NCBI GenBank assembly: GCA_010094045.1
Contig: ML986604.1
Span: forward strand, 253,512-317,511
Direction: 5' to 3'
Source of the DNA: Lojkania enalia
Taxonomy: Eukaryota > Ascomycota > Dothideomycetes > Pleosporales
Length of the DNA: 64,000 nucleotides
The notes under the pieces were generated by a model. It saw only the letters and a program-made list of their open reading frames with translations. It did no database searches and was not told the origin of the DNA. The translations under genes and the position numbers were made by a program. Shown piece by piece: positions 36,822 to 48,389 of the stretch. Position 1 is the first letter of the stretch. Each line of letters opens with the position of its first letter.

Positions 36822-38291
36822 GGTGTCGACTTTTAGCCTTTGAGAGAGAATGTGATCGAAGCTGCAATGCACTCTCTAGGGAGAGCGCCAGCTATCTTAG
36901 ACCCTGAGTGTTTGGGCGCTAGACGTGGACGCATACATGTCCTCGCGTCCTTCAATTCTTGCGGCCGATATCGATCCCACTCTGGTCGGAAAATAGGTCG
37001 GAGCTGCGGTCGTTCCAGAAATGTCGGAGGAGGCTCTTCCCCAACTTCGTCGTGTCAGTCTTACGGGGAGGGCCCTGCGGCACGCTGCAGGTGGTGGGAG
37101 GGTGCAGGTTATGAGCGAAGGCGGCTGGATGCAGGGTTCTTGGGTTCTTGTCGGCTTTGGCGCAAGACTCGAGCCGTTGTGCACTAACACGTGTCGGGTC
37201 GCCTTGAACGCGCGCGAGGACGGCTGGCGACCATGCAGCGAGAGGAACGGGTGGAGGAAGCAGGGTCTTTGGCAGAACAAAAGAGAGTCTGGCAGTGGAG
37301 AAAAGGAGGAAGGATGCCAGGAAATGGCTTGCCCATGGACGGACGAGTGGTTGCTAGTCCTGGAGCAGGGGCGGGGGGTAAGTTCACAGGACTCGGTACG
37401 GGGCCGGGTGCCGTGTTTTATTCGATTAACGAGAGCTTTGGCTCTGGAGCAACAGAGAGCAGCGCGTCCTGCGAGTGTGGAGCCGGATGCACAGTCGTCT
37501 CCCAGGCACGAAGGAGGCGCAAAAATGAAATCATGAAATCATGAAATCATGAAATCATGGAGTCATGCCCTAAGTTGTGATGGCATCCACCGCGAGCGGG
37601 AGCCCCCTTTTCCATGACCCGACCTGTCTACAATGGGGCACCTACACGATGCGCGGGGTGATAATGAACCCTGGGAGCGCCCAGATCAGGCAACGGCTGG
37701 CTGCTCGATGCGGCAAGAACCAGTTAGCAGCCCAATTCTCCTGGAGCAGCGCATCCGCCTCTGCAGCGCCTTTGCAGCGTGCAGATCATGGGCCCGCTAG
37801 ACATCCCGGCTTTGCCCCGGCCATAGAACGCTGCGGAAGTTCAGGAAAAAAAAAAAAGGAGACGCAGGCACAGCATGCTCGCCTGTCTTGCCGGAAGCAG
37901 ACAGTCAAATTATTCACTTCTGCAAAACACCCTCGTCTATACCACCGCGCCGGAGTCCGCGTCCGTTTTGCCTGTTCATCCTCGCATGCACGCGCACAGG
38001 GGGAGCAACCCCAAACCCCCCGAAACGTCGCCTTGGCCCGGCCTAAGGAGTGACGAGGCAGGCTCGTGGTCAGTAGGTATGTATTCCAAAACCTCCGCAA
38101 CGCCTCCACGGCTAGTTCTCGACACTCGACGCGTTTTGGACAATGCGCACGCTCTGTATAATCTCCGAGCACGCCGTGTTGTATCTCTCCAAATTGAAAA
38201 AAACGACCAGGTGTTTCGCGACACCCAATCAATCGGGGCTAGTGCATCACGCCAAGCCTCATCCGAGCATCTCAGGCACATCAGAACTCTG
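36822..38291. other. GC-rich kinesin leader and intergenic
   Basis: About 1.5 kb without a supportable gene. The first several hundred bases should be kinesin promoter and leader. Open frames on both strands (for example 37021-37536 plus, 37786-38232 minus) are Arg/Gly/Ser-rich and unstructured. A short 8-base tandem repeat lies at 37525. Confidence 0.4.
37525..37556. repeat. Four tandem copies of atgaaatc
   Basis: Exact 8-base unit repeated four times, followed by atgg. It lies in non-coding sequence; no function is inferred. Confidence 0.85.
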
Positions 38292-38714
38292 TTATGGCGC
38301 CATGCCTTCAGCCCAGATTAGACACAGCATTATGCGCGCCCCACGTGTATTTCCCATGTGGAGGATTTCCTGGAGCCTGAGGAGCATCACTCGTGTTTCC
38401 TCTCTACCCCCCAAAAGTTTCTTTTGATCCTTCAGCATAAATACTCCGGATAGGCCGCAGGTCCCCACCAGAGAAGCCGAAACGCTTGAAACATTCGCAG
38501 GCCGATCAAGACCGGTTGAGAATACTGTGAAAGCATCGTGTAGCCCCAGCAGAGGCGAGTTGTACGGAATTTGGTACACGTCTAGTTCAAGGCCTCTATC
38601 AGGCTGGTGTTGAGCCAAGGGACCTCTCGACAACAATAGGTCGGTTAGCGATTCCAAATTGAACCGTGTATCCCCAGTTTGCCACTGATTCGTGCCGTCA
38701 CGCGGGATACCCAT
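38292..38714 (-). CDS. Unrecognised open frame just downstream of the membrane-protein gene
   Basis: An open frame that can start at Met 38714 (MGIPRDGTNQW) and runs 140 residues to a stop at 38292. The open reading continues upstream to about 38820, past plausible acceptor sites, so it could also be a 3'-terminal exon of the minus-strand gene that now ends at 38854. The composition is protein-like (ELDVYQIPYNSPLLGLHDAF, then SASLVGTCGLSGVFML) but I recognise no family. It could be a small lineage-specific gene, an alternative last exon, or chance. Confidence 0.3.
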   Translation of the reverse strand: MGIPRDGTNQWQTGDTRFNLESLTDLLLSRGPLAQHQPDRGLELDVYQIPYNSPLLGLHDAFTVFSTGLDRPANVSSVSASLVGTCGLSGVFMLKDQKKLLGGREETRVMLLRLQEILHMGNTRGARIMLCLIWAEGMAP

Positions 38715-38853
38715 CACGTCCGTTTGCGACAAGACCAAGCCAAGGTACACCGTCAACCTGGGTACGGGTTGCGCATGAGGAATGTTCCTCAAATCTTGAC
38801 ATATGTATGTGTACTGCGCGTCCTGAGGTCTGCTCGACCTGTCGAGTAAGTCC

Positions 38854-40869
38854 TCACAGTGTTCCCCAACTAAAGAATTTCTCCCCCACCCAAGTCACGG
38901 CTAGCCATTGACAGCCCCAAAGAGTCAGGTCAATAGCAACACCCAATGCACCACAGAGAGCTACCCGTGACATTAATACGCCAACGGATTGTGCATTCAG
39001 CTCTTGTGGCCCGACAACGGGCCGAAGGAAACTATCGCCGGAGATTGGGAGAGGTACACCGATGCCCGGGCGATGTGTGAGATAGTGATTCGCAACGAGA
39101 CGAAGAGTAACCATTTTAAGCGGAAGCGTTACCCATCCGATTATCTGTGCCCTACAGATGGCACCTATCATTTGAGCAGGCTCTGTCGAGAGCTGAGTGA
39201 CCCGATGATAGGCAGTTTCCAGTTCATGAATGAGGGTGGGCACGACACCATCTTCCTGAGCTGCTCTTGGGAGACTCGCACCAGAAAGTTCTGCGAAAGA
39301 CAGGACGTGTGATGGTAGACGAACCTCCATTTCAACAATGCCTTCTCTATTGGTGATGCGAATTCTCGGGTCATCAGTCCCACGAGTAGCTTCGGGTGAC
39401 GTAGGGGAGGCTGGAGATAAAGCGTGCTGTTGCGGCGGTGCCAAAGGTGTCCTGCTTGAGCCGTCCGCGCCTGATATTGGCTGCACGCCCTCATGAACTA
39501 GTGGGATCTGAAGTGGGCTGAGGTTCGAGATTTCTCTGCCACTAACCTCTATATTCTCGCCTCTATTGAGCCTAGCTCTTTGCGTAGATCCAGTGGATTG
39601 TTCGTTAATCCGCGATTCCGAGAACGGAGCTCCCCAGCCTAAAGTAACCAAGATTTTGTTGATGGCGTTTCGAAGCATAGACGGTGACTTTTGATGTAAG
39701 CCGAGAATGGCAGTTGCTTTATTCTTAGAGCCGTCATCAGGGCTGACCAGATCCGGATCCTCTGGGTGAATAATAGAGGTATCGATCGCTTCATAAATCA
39801 TTGCATAAATCCACCGTTCAACAAAATGCTCGAAGCAGACGAACACTAGCGGTGAGGTTATTATCGCTTCAAAACAGTTGACCAAGGTTACCGCCTTGAA
39901 GTTAAGTAGGGGTGACATTTGAATGGGCGAGGCGGAAGAAAAGGGTATGAATGATTTCAAAGAAGGTAACAAGGGCCTCGCTTCCACAAGACCCAGCCGT
40001 TGAAGGTTGCCATAATAAGCATATGGATAAAAAAATACTTCTACGAGTAAGCGGAAACTATGCGGAATTAATAATTTTGCAGTTTTAGTAGAATCTTGCT
40101 TACCAGCGGTGTATAGTATTCTTATAGCGTTGGAGAGTGTGTCTTGTTTTACGACTCGCGCGCGTAACAAAAAGCAGGTTATCAAGGGGACGGAGAACGT
40201 GCGAGAGGTATAAAGATGTTTGCACGCTGATGGCTGAAAATAGCCGTGAGGTAAACCCGGCATAAACCAGCGTCCTACGAGATTTCTGATATTCAGAAGC
40301 GACGATTTGCGAGAAGGAAATGGCGCGCCGAAATTGAAATGTCTTTGCAAATGCGTAAGACCCACGAAGACCAAGAGCGAATAAAGCGTACCAGAATGCG
40401 ATCTCTAAGAGATCCTATCCACCAAGTGCAAAGATTACCAGTTAGTGTAGCACTCAGAGCCATGGCATTGCCCGCTGAGTCCTCATTTTCTATCTCTTCC
40501 AACCGCTGTTCATAGGCACCTGGAAGATCTTCTGTTGGGGGTCGACGCCTCTCTAGTAAGCCGATTGAAGCAAGTACATCGTTCTGCGCTTCCCTAAATC
40601 TCCTTCCATGCTCACGCGCCCGAGGGTTTATTGGATTGCCTCGTTCATCGTAGAGCTGAACGTACTGGTTGCGGTTCGGCTCTTGGGCGGCTAGCGGGAC
40701 ATCTTGTTGTGAGGGGCTAAGCTGTATGTATTCCGATGATACGGTAGTAGATTGACTCGGTTCGAACGCAGAGCGTCCCTATCATGCATAGTCAGTTTAT
40801 GTGAAGTTAAGGGGGCTATAGAAACCGACGTACGAGAGCAAGGCGCGTCAGGTAGGCTTGGCGGCCCAT
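38854..40869 (-). CDS. Multi-pass membrane protein of unknown function
   Basis: I do not recognise the family. The proposed structure has four exons: 40869-40834, 40778-40392, 40342-40104 and 40057-38854, with introns of 46-55 bases and consistent phases, giving 621 residues. The start reads MGRQAYLTRLALGRSAFEP. The soluble N-terminal part contains NQYVQLYDERGNPINPRARE, then REAQNDVLASIGLLERR, which looks conserved in character. Hydrophobic stretches lie in FRLLVEVFFYPYAYYG, CFEAIITSPLVFVCFEHFVERWIYAMIY, IIGWVTLPLKMVTLRLVANHYL and the C-terminal VALCGALGVAIDLTLWGCQWLAV. A Ser/Pro-rich loop of about 120 residues separates the last two groups. The middle joints (around 40100-40390) are the least certain; an alternative reading of 40104-40374 without those introns exists. 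It shares a 247-base divergent promoter with UTP13, so co-regulation is possible. Confidence 0.65.
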
Positions 40870-41116
40870 GCTCCTGCTCGCTAGTGAAAAGATAAAGGTA
40901 GGATGTGCGTGGTAATCCGTAACATGTTTAACATGCTATGACTTTGTTTAGCTGGGTAGGACTAGTCCAAGGTTGGTTTGTGGTGTGAATGCTCCGGCGG
41001 AGACCGCGCTGCTTATCGATAAGAAATCTCAAAAAATTCCGGTTGCGCCAAGATTTTATGCACACGACGTTAAACCCCCTCAACGTTCACGTCGTTCTAC
41101 TAATAATATACACACA
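40870..41116. promoter_or_regulatory. Short bidirectional promoter, membrane protein / UTP13
   Basis: Only 247 bases separate two divergent start codons (40869 minus, 41117 plus). Both promoters must lie here or overlap into the 5' ends. No specific factor site was identified. Confidence 0.6.
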
Positions 41117-43906
41117 ATGGCTCAGCGAGCAAGCGTAAAGACTACTTACACTGTGAACAAGTTCCTTCAGCCCATCTACTCAGGAGGACCTGTTGCCGTG
41201 AGTGAGAATGGACGCATTCTTGCTGCATGCTTAGGTGAAGATGCTCTCATAACCGACCTTACAAACGGCCAAGAACTGGCGAGGGTTGAGGGAGATGGAG
41301 AGGTAATTACTGCGTTATCCTGTAAGAGTATATCTATATGTTCAAGCTCTAATTTCTCACCCACTTTAGTAACCCCTTCTGCATCCCATCTCATCCTTTG
41401 TTCGCGGTCACTGTCTATGCGAATCTACGCCCTAGCACCTTCTGAATTGGGAGAGAATTCAATTCAAGTCGATCTTGTCCGCTCTCTACGGCCGCATACT
41501 TCTCCTGTGGTGACTCTAGCGGTGGATAAGACAGGAACGCTTATTGCGACTGGTGGTGCAGATGGTGTAGTCAAGGTCTGGGACATCCGAGGGGGCTACA
41601 CGACGCATACCTTCTACGGACACGGAGGAGTTGTTTCCGCTCTTCACTTCTTCCAGGTAATTACCTCCCGCAAGGATGATGATGATGCTACAGAAAAGAG
41701 CAAGAAAAGGAGACGGAGAAAGTCCAAGCAAGAGGAGAATACCGATTTCGCAATCGAGAATGGAGAAACGAACCTAGAATATCGACTAGCGTCCGGCGCT
41801 GAGGATGGCAAAATACGGATATGGAACTTACACAATCAAAAGAGAAGCAGTGTTGCAGTTCTCAACTCTCACGTATCTGTTGTTCGAGCCTTGAACTTTG
41901 TGTCTGAGCAAAACGCGTTGCTTTCTGGAAGCAGAGACAAGGCCTTGATCATATGGGACACACGGACCTGGAAAGTCAGACGGACGCTCGCCGCGCTTGA
42001 AGGAATAGAAAGTGCCGGCTTCATTTGTAATGGTCAACTCATCTATGCTGGCGGCGAACACGGCCGGATACGTCTTTGGTCATTAGACTCCGGAAGTGAG
42101 CTCACACGCGAACAGCAGCCTGGAATGGAGACCGATGCGATCGTGGATATTCTTCACTCTCCAACGCTTCCATATCTTATCTCCATCCACGCGGACCAGG
42201 TGCTCAAATACCATTCTCTCGCACCCGTTGAACCTCCCTTCGTGGAGGAAACAATAGACCCGCTACCCGTTTTTCGACGTGTCTCCGGAACTCACGATGA
42301 GGTAATAGATCTAGCATACGTCGGTATCGACAAGTCGCTTCTAGCGCTTGCCACTAACTCAGAAGACATCCGGATTATATCCTTGAAGGCTTCTAATAGC
42401 GCGGATGCCGGTGAATCTACGGAGGGGAAATACTTTGGTGCAGACGTGACGCTGCTGAGAGGGCATGAAGATATTATCATTTGCTTGGATGTGGATTGGT
42501 CAGGCCACTGGCTTGCAACAGGCGCCAAAGATAATACTGCTCGACTATGGAGACTAGACCCTGCGAATGATTCCTACACTTGCTTCGCAGTCATGACGGG
42601 GCATGCTGAGTCCGTAGGGGCAATTGCGCTACCGCACGCTCCTCCTGCGCAATCGTCACCTGCATACACGGACCCTCTTTCCCACCCACCGGCGTTCCTT
42701 GTCTCCGGTTCTCAAGATCGCACTATTAAGCGTTGGGACTTAAGCAAAGAAGCTAAAAGAGGACTCCGAGCTAAATATACCCGGAAAGCCCATGACAAAG
42801 ACATAAACGCAGTCGATATAGACCCAACAGGCACATTGTTTGCTTCTGCATCGCAAGATCGCACTGTCAAAATCTATTCTGCTGCGGAAGGAGAAGCTAT
42901 TGGCGTGCTCAGAGGTCACCGTCGAGGTGTATGGTCCGTGAAATTTGCATCAAAGGACTCACAAATACCAGGATTGAGTAACAAGGGATTGATAGCAACG
43001 GGAAGCGGAGATAAAACAGTTAAGATCTGGAATTTATCGGATTATAGCTGTCTCCTAACTCTGGAAGGACACTCTAATAGCGTCCTAAAACTCGCATGGA
43101 TACCGTATCGCCACATCGATGCTCGAGATAAACGCGGCTCGCAATTAGCATCTGCTGCAGGTGATGGTCTCGTCAAGGTCTGGGATACAGGCAGCGGCGA
43201 AGCTATGTCAACGCTAGATAATCACACCGATCGAGTGTGGGCCCTGGCTGTTCACCCGACTACAAGCGCTCTTGTGTCCGGTGGTGGTGACAGTGTAATC
43301 ACATTCTGGGAAGATACAACCAGCTCCACCCTGGAAGCTGCCACGAACGCTGAAACGGAGCGTGTGGAACTCGACCAGCGTTTGCAGAACTTCACGTATT
43401 CGGGTAATTATCGCGAAGCCATTACACTAGCGCTACAAATGGATCATCCAGGACGGCTACTTGCCCTATTCAAATCTGTAGTTGAGACCGAGGCCCCTGA
43501 TGAGGGTAGTATGTCGGGTCTAACAGTAGTGGATAATGTATTAACTCACTTGAGCGATGAACAGCTTTACAAGCTTCTCTTGAGGGTAAGGGATTGGAAC
43601 ACGAATGTTAGAACAGCGCCGGTAGCACAGAAAATCCTTTGGACAATCGTCAAATCGCATCCCGCTTCACGAATTGCTGCACTAAAGCCAGCAGGGAAAA
43701 TAGGGGCAAAAGGTGGCCTCAAGGATGTGCTAGATGCGATCAAGGCATACTCAGAACGGCACTATAGGCGTATGGAAGATCTTGTGAATGAAAGCTATCT
43801 GCTAGATTTCACGCTGCGGGAGATGGACGAGGTTGCTGATGTGAAAGCTCTCACAAATGGCACTTCACGACTTGGGTTGAGCCAGGATGTGGTGATGGCA
43901 GATTAA
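41117..43906 (+). CDS. UTP13: U3 snoRNP / SSU processome WD40 protein Utp13 (TBL3)
   Basis: A UTP-B component needed for 18S rRNA processing in the nucleolus. Exons 41117-41321 and 41370-43906 give 913 residues. The 48-base intron has no stop and keeps frame, but splicing gives ITALSLTPSASHLILCSRS, which restores a proper WD40 strand, whereas retention interrupts it. The ATG at 41117 (ACACAATGG) gives MAQRASVKTTYTVNKFL, the family's usual start. Two tandem beta-propellers are made of about twelve or thirteen WD repeats (for example TGGADGVVKVWDIR, SGSRDKALIIWDTR, TGSGDKTVKIWNL). They are followed by the C-terminal Utp13 helical domain (ERVELDQRLQNFTYSGNYRE to about LLDFTLREMDEV). A Lys/Arg-rich insertion (EKSKKRRRRKSKQEE) lies inside one propeller blade and may be a nuclear localisation signal. 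Confidence 0.95.
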   Translation: MAQRASVKTTYTVNKFLQPIYSGGPVAVSENGRILAACLGEDALITDLTNGQELARVEGDGEVITALSCKSISICSSSNFSPTLVTPSASHLILCSRSLSMRIYALAPSELGENSIQVDLVRSLRPHTSPVVTLAVDKTGTLIATGGADGVVKVWDIRGGYTTHTFYGHGGVVSALHFFQVITSRKDDDDATEKSKKRRRRKSKQEENTDFAIENGETNLEYRLASGAEDGKIRIWNLHNQKRSSVAVLNSHVSVVRALNFVSEQNALLSGSRDKALIIWDTRTWKVRRTLAALEGIESAGFICNGQLIYAGGEHGRIRLWSLDSGSELTREQQPGMETDAIVDILHSPTLPYLISIHADQVLKYHSLAPVEPPFVEETIDPLPVFRRVSGTHDEVIDLAYVGIDKSLLALATNSEDIRIISLKASNSADAGESTEGKYFGADVTLLRGHEDIIICLDVDWSGHWLATGAKDNTARLWRLDPANDSYTCFAVMTGHAESVGAIALPHAPPAQSSPAYTDPLSHPPAFLVSGSQDRTIKRWDLSKEAKRGLRAKYTRKAHDKDINAVDIDPTGTLFASASQDRTVKIYSAAEGEAIGVLRGHRRGVWSVKFASKDSQIPGLSNKGLIATGSGDKTVKIWNLSDYSCLLTLEGHSNSVLKLAWIPYRHIDARDKRGSQLASAAGDGLVKVWDTGSGEAMSTLDNHTDRVWALAVHPTTSALVSGGGDSVITFWEDTTSSTLEAATNAETERVELDQRLQNFTYSGNYREAITLALQMDHPGRLLALFKSVVETEAPDEGSMSGLTVVDNVLTHLSDEQLYKLLLRVRDWNTNVRTAPVAQKILWTIVKSHPASRIAALKPAGKIGAKGGLKDVLDAIKAYSERHYRRMEDLVNESYLLDFTLREMDEVADVKALTNGTSRLGLSQDVVMAD

Positions 43907-44219
43907 GTAGATATGTCTATATACCCATTTTTTATATACTCGCATGGGATGTCTGGAGTACTATGCAATAATGATCAAACCTTTCCAATATTATATTGCG
44001 TTTCAAAAATTTATGCCATGCTATTGTTCACAGACTCATTTTCATCAAAGATGCCACCGGTCAAACTGTTCTAAATCAGCGTGACTGAGCCTAGAGACCT
44101 TTGGAATCAACAACCGTTTGTAGTACTGTCCCTTTCCACACATTCTGTTGTAGCTGATAGTACGCATTAAAGCGGGTACATGCCTTCATCCATGATTCGC
44201 CAAACAAATATCCATTTAC
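43907..44219. other. UTP13 3' flank
   Basis: AT-rich sequence between UTP13 and the decayed ATP-grasp gene. No gene is seen. Confidence 0.5.
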
Positions 44220-45610
44220 TTAACTCTCGAACATCTTCGTAGTTAAAACATAAATCCTATTCCCAGTTAGCACCTCCGCCACAGCTATCTCCATAACAAT
44301 GTCAAACTTACCGACTCAGCTTCTTACCATTTAAAATAAATGTCGAAAATATTATCGGCCAGTAGACATCATATAAACCTCAGAATAGCGTAGGGTCCCA
44401 TGCCGACCATGTTAATTTCCGCCAGGAAGTCACATGCTCAAGAAATGCGTCAATACGCTCTATAACGTCTTAGAATATGCATTGCCCAATTAACAAGGAA
44501 AACGAGGGTATGATCCCAAGGGTGACGAGATCGTGGCCGATCCAGTCATAAAGACGCGTGAGAGACTTAGGCACCACAACATCCGACGCCGGTGCAGCTA
44601 CGGCGGAGCGGGAAGTTGCGTTAAAGATCGAGAGGTAGTCATCCACCATCTCGTTATACTCATTGCATAAAGCGACAGCAATGTGAGTTCGTGAGTTACA
44701 CTCAATAGCCTTCGGCTCCACATCTTCTCCTTGTCTCTCTCCTAATGCAATAAAGTCAAAAAACAGGTAGCCTGAAAATGATTCTCTGCCACCTTTAGCC
44801 ACCTACTTCGTAAATCATAGCATCTTCGTGCTTAGAGGAAACGAAGCAGGTAGCGCTTTATAGTGCGTAAGAAACTCTAAGGAAGGACAGGAGACGAACA
44901 CCTTCACTTCTCCTATCACAACGAGTGTGTACGTGCAGTATCTAAGACCAGATATGTACTTCTGCAGCGGAAACGGATTGTGCTTAGAAACGTCCAGATT
45001 CTAAACATACCTCCTCATCTTGTCTGCTAAACCAAATAGAAGCAATGCCATCGTAACACGATGGGCACGGACGTCAACGCTAATTAGCTTCATGATTCAC
45101 TCCTCCCCCTTCTTATCAGTCTCAGCCAACAGCACTTCCAAAATTTACTCGCTAGACTCGTAGCGGTGAGGCTCTGGGACAGGAAGATTAAGCGATTTTA
45201 TGTAGTCGATGAATCGATCTTTCTCACGTAGTCTTTCGACTATATCTTTGAGGAATTGAACGGTGTGGTATATGCAAGGATAGGAGGCGAGAGAAGCTTA
45301 ATCCCTTTGTCGTCGAGACACTAGTAATAAGTATTGTTTTTCGGGGAGCAATTTGCTAGGTCGATCTGCTGTACCAGGAGGGATAGAAATACACATATAG
45401 AAGACTTGCTGAAGTGATTGAAGTAGATAATGGAATGCATAAAAGGCTGAGAATGATAAGGAGAATGTTCTTAGGCATGTGATTGTGGAAGATTGGCGTG
45501 GACGCTTTGGTGGATGCTATGGCGGCAGCGTGACTTCGCGCAACTCTCGCCTGTGGACAAACCTGTGTGCCTAAACTGCTCATCGGGGGGCTTTCTCGGA
45601 GCTTCTTCAC
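44220..45610 (-). pseudogene. Decayed ATP-grasp ligase (mycosporine-glycine-ligase / MysC-like)
   Basis: Minus-strand fragments in the right order for a fungal ATP-grasp ligase, in several frames with stops between. Near 45480-45370 is a hydrophobic N-terminal segment (KNILLIILSLLCIPLS). Around 45240-45160 is LREKDRFIDYIKSLNLPVPEP, the entry into the ATP-grasp fold. Near 45000-44890 is NPFPLQKYISGLRYCTY with a VFVSCPS continuation, which resembles the QEFI.G.EYCTH strand. Between 44790 and 44640 is SGYLFFDFIALGE followed by AIECNSRTHIAVAL, the metal-binding glutamate/asparagine block (ECNPRTH in relatives). A C-terminal piece ends near RIYVLTTKMFES with a stop at 44220. Part of the N-terminal domain seems missing. 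In relatives this enzyme joins an amino acid to 4-deoxygadusol. Family recognised from motif order; the substrate is inferred from the neighbours. Confidence 0.75.
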
Positions 45611-46240
45611 ACATTTGTTGAACCAGCTTTGTTATTAGTGGCTACGCAGAATGCAAACCGAGGGGATCGACAGGTCATCGTAGCGTCAACACGTCATAGT
45701 TACCCTTCGAAGCTGGAGCTCTGGTCTGGGCCTACAGGGTCCAACTATGTCTACTTGCGCAGTTTTTTCCTAGCTACTCGTTGGTTTAGATCATTTGATC
45801 ATGATCTAAGCGTTACTACCATCAAAGCGTGAATCCGAAAACAAGAAAGCATTCCGTGCTCTTCGCTTGACCTAATATCCAAGAATTGTAAGTTAACATA
45901 TTATTTTGATACAATATAACTTTAGGATAATAAAGAAAGTATTTTGAAGCTCAATTATCTTTTGATTTTGGTGGTGCGCTGAACAATGGTTATACTCGGA
46001 TCCCGATGAAATGAGTAGCAACCGATTGTAATCGATAAAGGGTAGCTGAAATTGCTTCTTTGAGTAGGTTTTGGTATAGGAATAACTTATGCGTGACAAT
46101 ACCTACCGTAAACCCGTACTTTAATCGAGATGTTAATATAAATCTGAAGTTAGGATGATTGAGGGCATATGGATGTATGGCTGATTTCTAGCGCCAATTG
46201 GTGGCAATTGATTGTGCATTATGTAGTATAAGGTCCGCAA
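45611..46240. other. Intergenic within the decayed cluster
   Basis: AT-rich spacer between the ATP-grasp relic and the 3' end of the methyltransferase relic. No coding signal was recognised on either strand. Confidence 0.5.
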
Positions 46241-47204
46241 TCATTCCTCTCCTACGCATCTTGTAATCTCAACACCGTCCTGAAAGGCTGATTAGAACAG
46301 GATCCTTATCTTGGGCTCATTAAGCACTTACTGGCACACCGGTAGGCTCATAGCTGTTCAATAGCTTGCTCTCATACACTAGATTTGGGTTTCCTTTACT
46401 CTTACTGAAATCCTCTTGCGTATATCTTTTTGCGTACTGGTTGATAGTCTTCTCTGGAATGCCTTAACTGTGTTCCTCCTTTCCACCGCTCTGCATCTTC
46501 TCCTTTTTCTCCTCGACGCTAGCCCTTACATATTCAAGATAGGACGGGTTTCTAGGCTTGATGACATTATCTGCCGCAAGTACCGATCCCACTGTAACCA
46601 GTTTTAGCTCCTCGCATAGTTTCAAGTCTGTAGTGTAGGCTGGCTTATAGTGATCGAGAAACATAAGGTCGATTTGCTTAAGGTCCCCAGAGTCGTACAG
46701 TCTTGCGATAGAGGCATCACTTTAGCCGACCACCGCTTTCACGATATCCGAAAGGCCAGCTAGGTCGACGAGGGATGCAATGACGGCAGCAAATTCGGGA
46801 TTGCGCTCAAGGCTATAGTATCATTGACCGCCTACCTTTCGAACTGCATCGCCAAATAAGATGCAAGAGTATCCAACATATCCACCTAATTCCACCTAAA
46901 TGTCGTCAATGCATGTTCATTTGCTATACCATGCAAGACATACCATCGTTTTTGGTTTCACATCTGCTATCAAGTCTGTCACTATTCGGCCCTTGTCTTC
47001 GCCTACATTCATCAGATATTTCTTAGTTCTTGCATATTCGTCAATAGCTTTGAGGACATTCTTGGGTGAATCTCGAAAGTCGTCTAAGTTAGGATGTTCA
47101 TATATAAAGTGCAGGAGCTCAATCTCGCGGCCATCATCGAAGAAGTTCGTGCCTTCTTCCTGAGGCGCATATGCTTTGCTCTGATCAAATGCTGCTGCAG
47201 CCAT
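46241..47204 (-). pseudogene. Broken catechol-type O-methyltransferase (MysB-like candidate)
   Basis: Nearly full length but with at least three in-frame stops. It starts at Met 47204 (MAAAAFDQSKAYAPQEEG) and reads DGREIELLHFIYEHPNLDD, then EYARTKKYLMNVGEDKG and DLIADVKPKTM. A GT-AG intron follows (donor after KTM, acceptor CATTTAG), and the next exon opens VELGGYVGYSCILFG, the SAM-binding motif I. After a stop comes YYSLERNPEFAAVIASLV, another stop, then SDASIARLYDSGDLKQIDLMFLDHYK, the catalytic-metal region. The end SVLAADNVIKPRNPSYLEYVR is followed by a third stop (46461 region), a GNPNLVYESKLLNSYEPTG tail and, after one more intron, DGVEITRCVGEE and the true stop at 46241. The intact enzyme would be a soluble Mg2+-dependent SAM O-methyltransferase of the COMT fold. 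Its place beside cyclase and ATP-grasp relics suggests the methylation step to 4-deoxygadusol. Confidence 0.85.
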
Positions 47205-48389
47205 TCTAGTCCTCTGTTTTGTTTTCGTGTTACCCGTACGGTTTGCCAAAATCACGCGTTGTGGAATCGATGCCCCGCCCTTCGACTCATAAAAGTTAGC
47301 TCACAATGCCAAAAAGCGATGACGAAAGCGATTCTAGGCAGTCTTTAGATGAATGAATCAGAACAAAGCCGATCCAGGTCACTAGGTCAGAGATTGCTGA
47401 TGTTAATGTGCTGTGGTACGGTCTGTAGCTAAAATTACTCCTTGTCAAGCTGTCACGAGTAACCTCAAAAAATTCCCTAGAGGCCGGTTTCGGCCATGAC
47501 CATGAACTATGGCTGACGTTGTCTATTGATTAGATTGCGATAAAGAGGTGGGAAATCTGCTGATGTTGGTCTAAATATATTTGTCGTCACGATCTTAACA
47601 TCTGGCGGAGTTGACCTCAGCCCGGAAGCTGAGTCGCAGCTAAGGGAGAAAGAAATCGTAGTCTGATCCTGTCAGGCAAGGGATCTCAAATGAAAGTGGA
47701 CTGCGCCAACTTTATCTAAGGAAGCAGGCACTAAGATCTTGCAGGAACGCCACTTTGGATAAAAGTCTAAAAGTCATTTTCCCGGTCAAGAGGTAATGGC
47801 GCAGGATGTAAGATCCCACTCTAATCAGACCCCCGGTCATAATGTAGAGGAGAACTTGGAGATACGATGAATATAGCCAACTGAGTGCAATGTATGCATG
47901 CGCCAGGTTAGCTCTTCAGACTTTATGAGGGCTTCTTGAGAGGATAAATGAAAGGGTATTTGCGAACGCGGTAGAGTACACATAAGACTCCCCTCCACTA
48001 TTGCGAATATAGCCCGGCACTATGTGTGTTTGCCTTGACGCTAATCACTTCTCGTTCATAGAATAAAGCAAATAGAGGCATCTCTTACGTTTCGTCATGG
48101 GAAAGTTACGAAATTCGCAGGACGAAAAAATGATTTCTATGGAACATCTTTACAGTACAGAATCGACAACTTCTAGAATTGCTTGGCCAACTCATCATGC
48201 CCCCATTAGTGATAGCTTAGCTTGATGTAGCGATGCGAAGTCTATCGGGCTTCACTTGAGTTTAGCATCATTGTTGTAGAGCCATAATCAAAGACATTTT
48301 GAAATGGTTGACGTTACCAAGTCGGATCGTTGGCAGTCTACACCAATCGAAGTAAAGCGTGTGCTGGCCACCAGAATTTAGTGGATTTA
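47205..48389. other. Former divergent promoter of the methyltransferase/cyclase pair, decayed
   Basis: About 1.2 kb between the OMT start (minus) and the first readable cyclase sequence (plus). It is AT-rich with no recognisable gene. It may also hold the lost first exon of the cyclase (the stretch from about 48300 is weakly protein-like). Confidence 0.45.

Noticed and set aside
40293..40502. Short minus-strand frame read as its own gene
   Set aside because: It is part of exon 2 of the membrane-protein gene plus an intron read-through.
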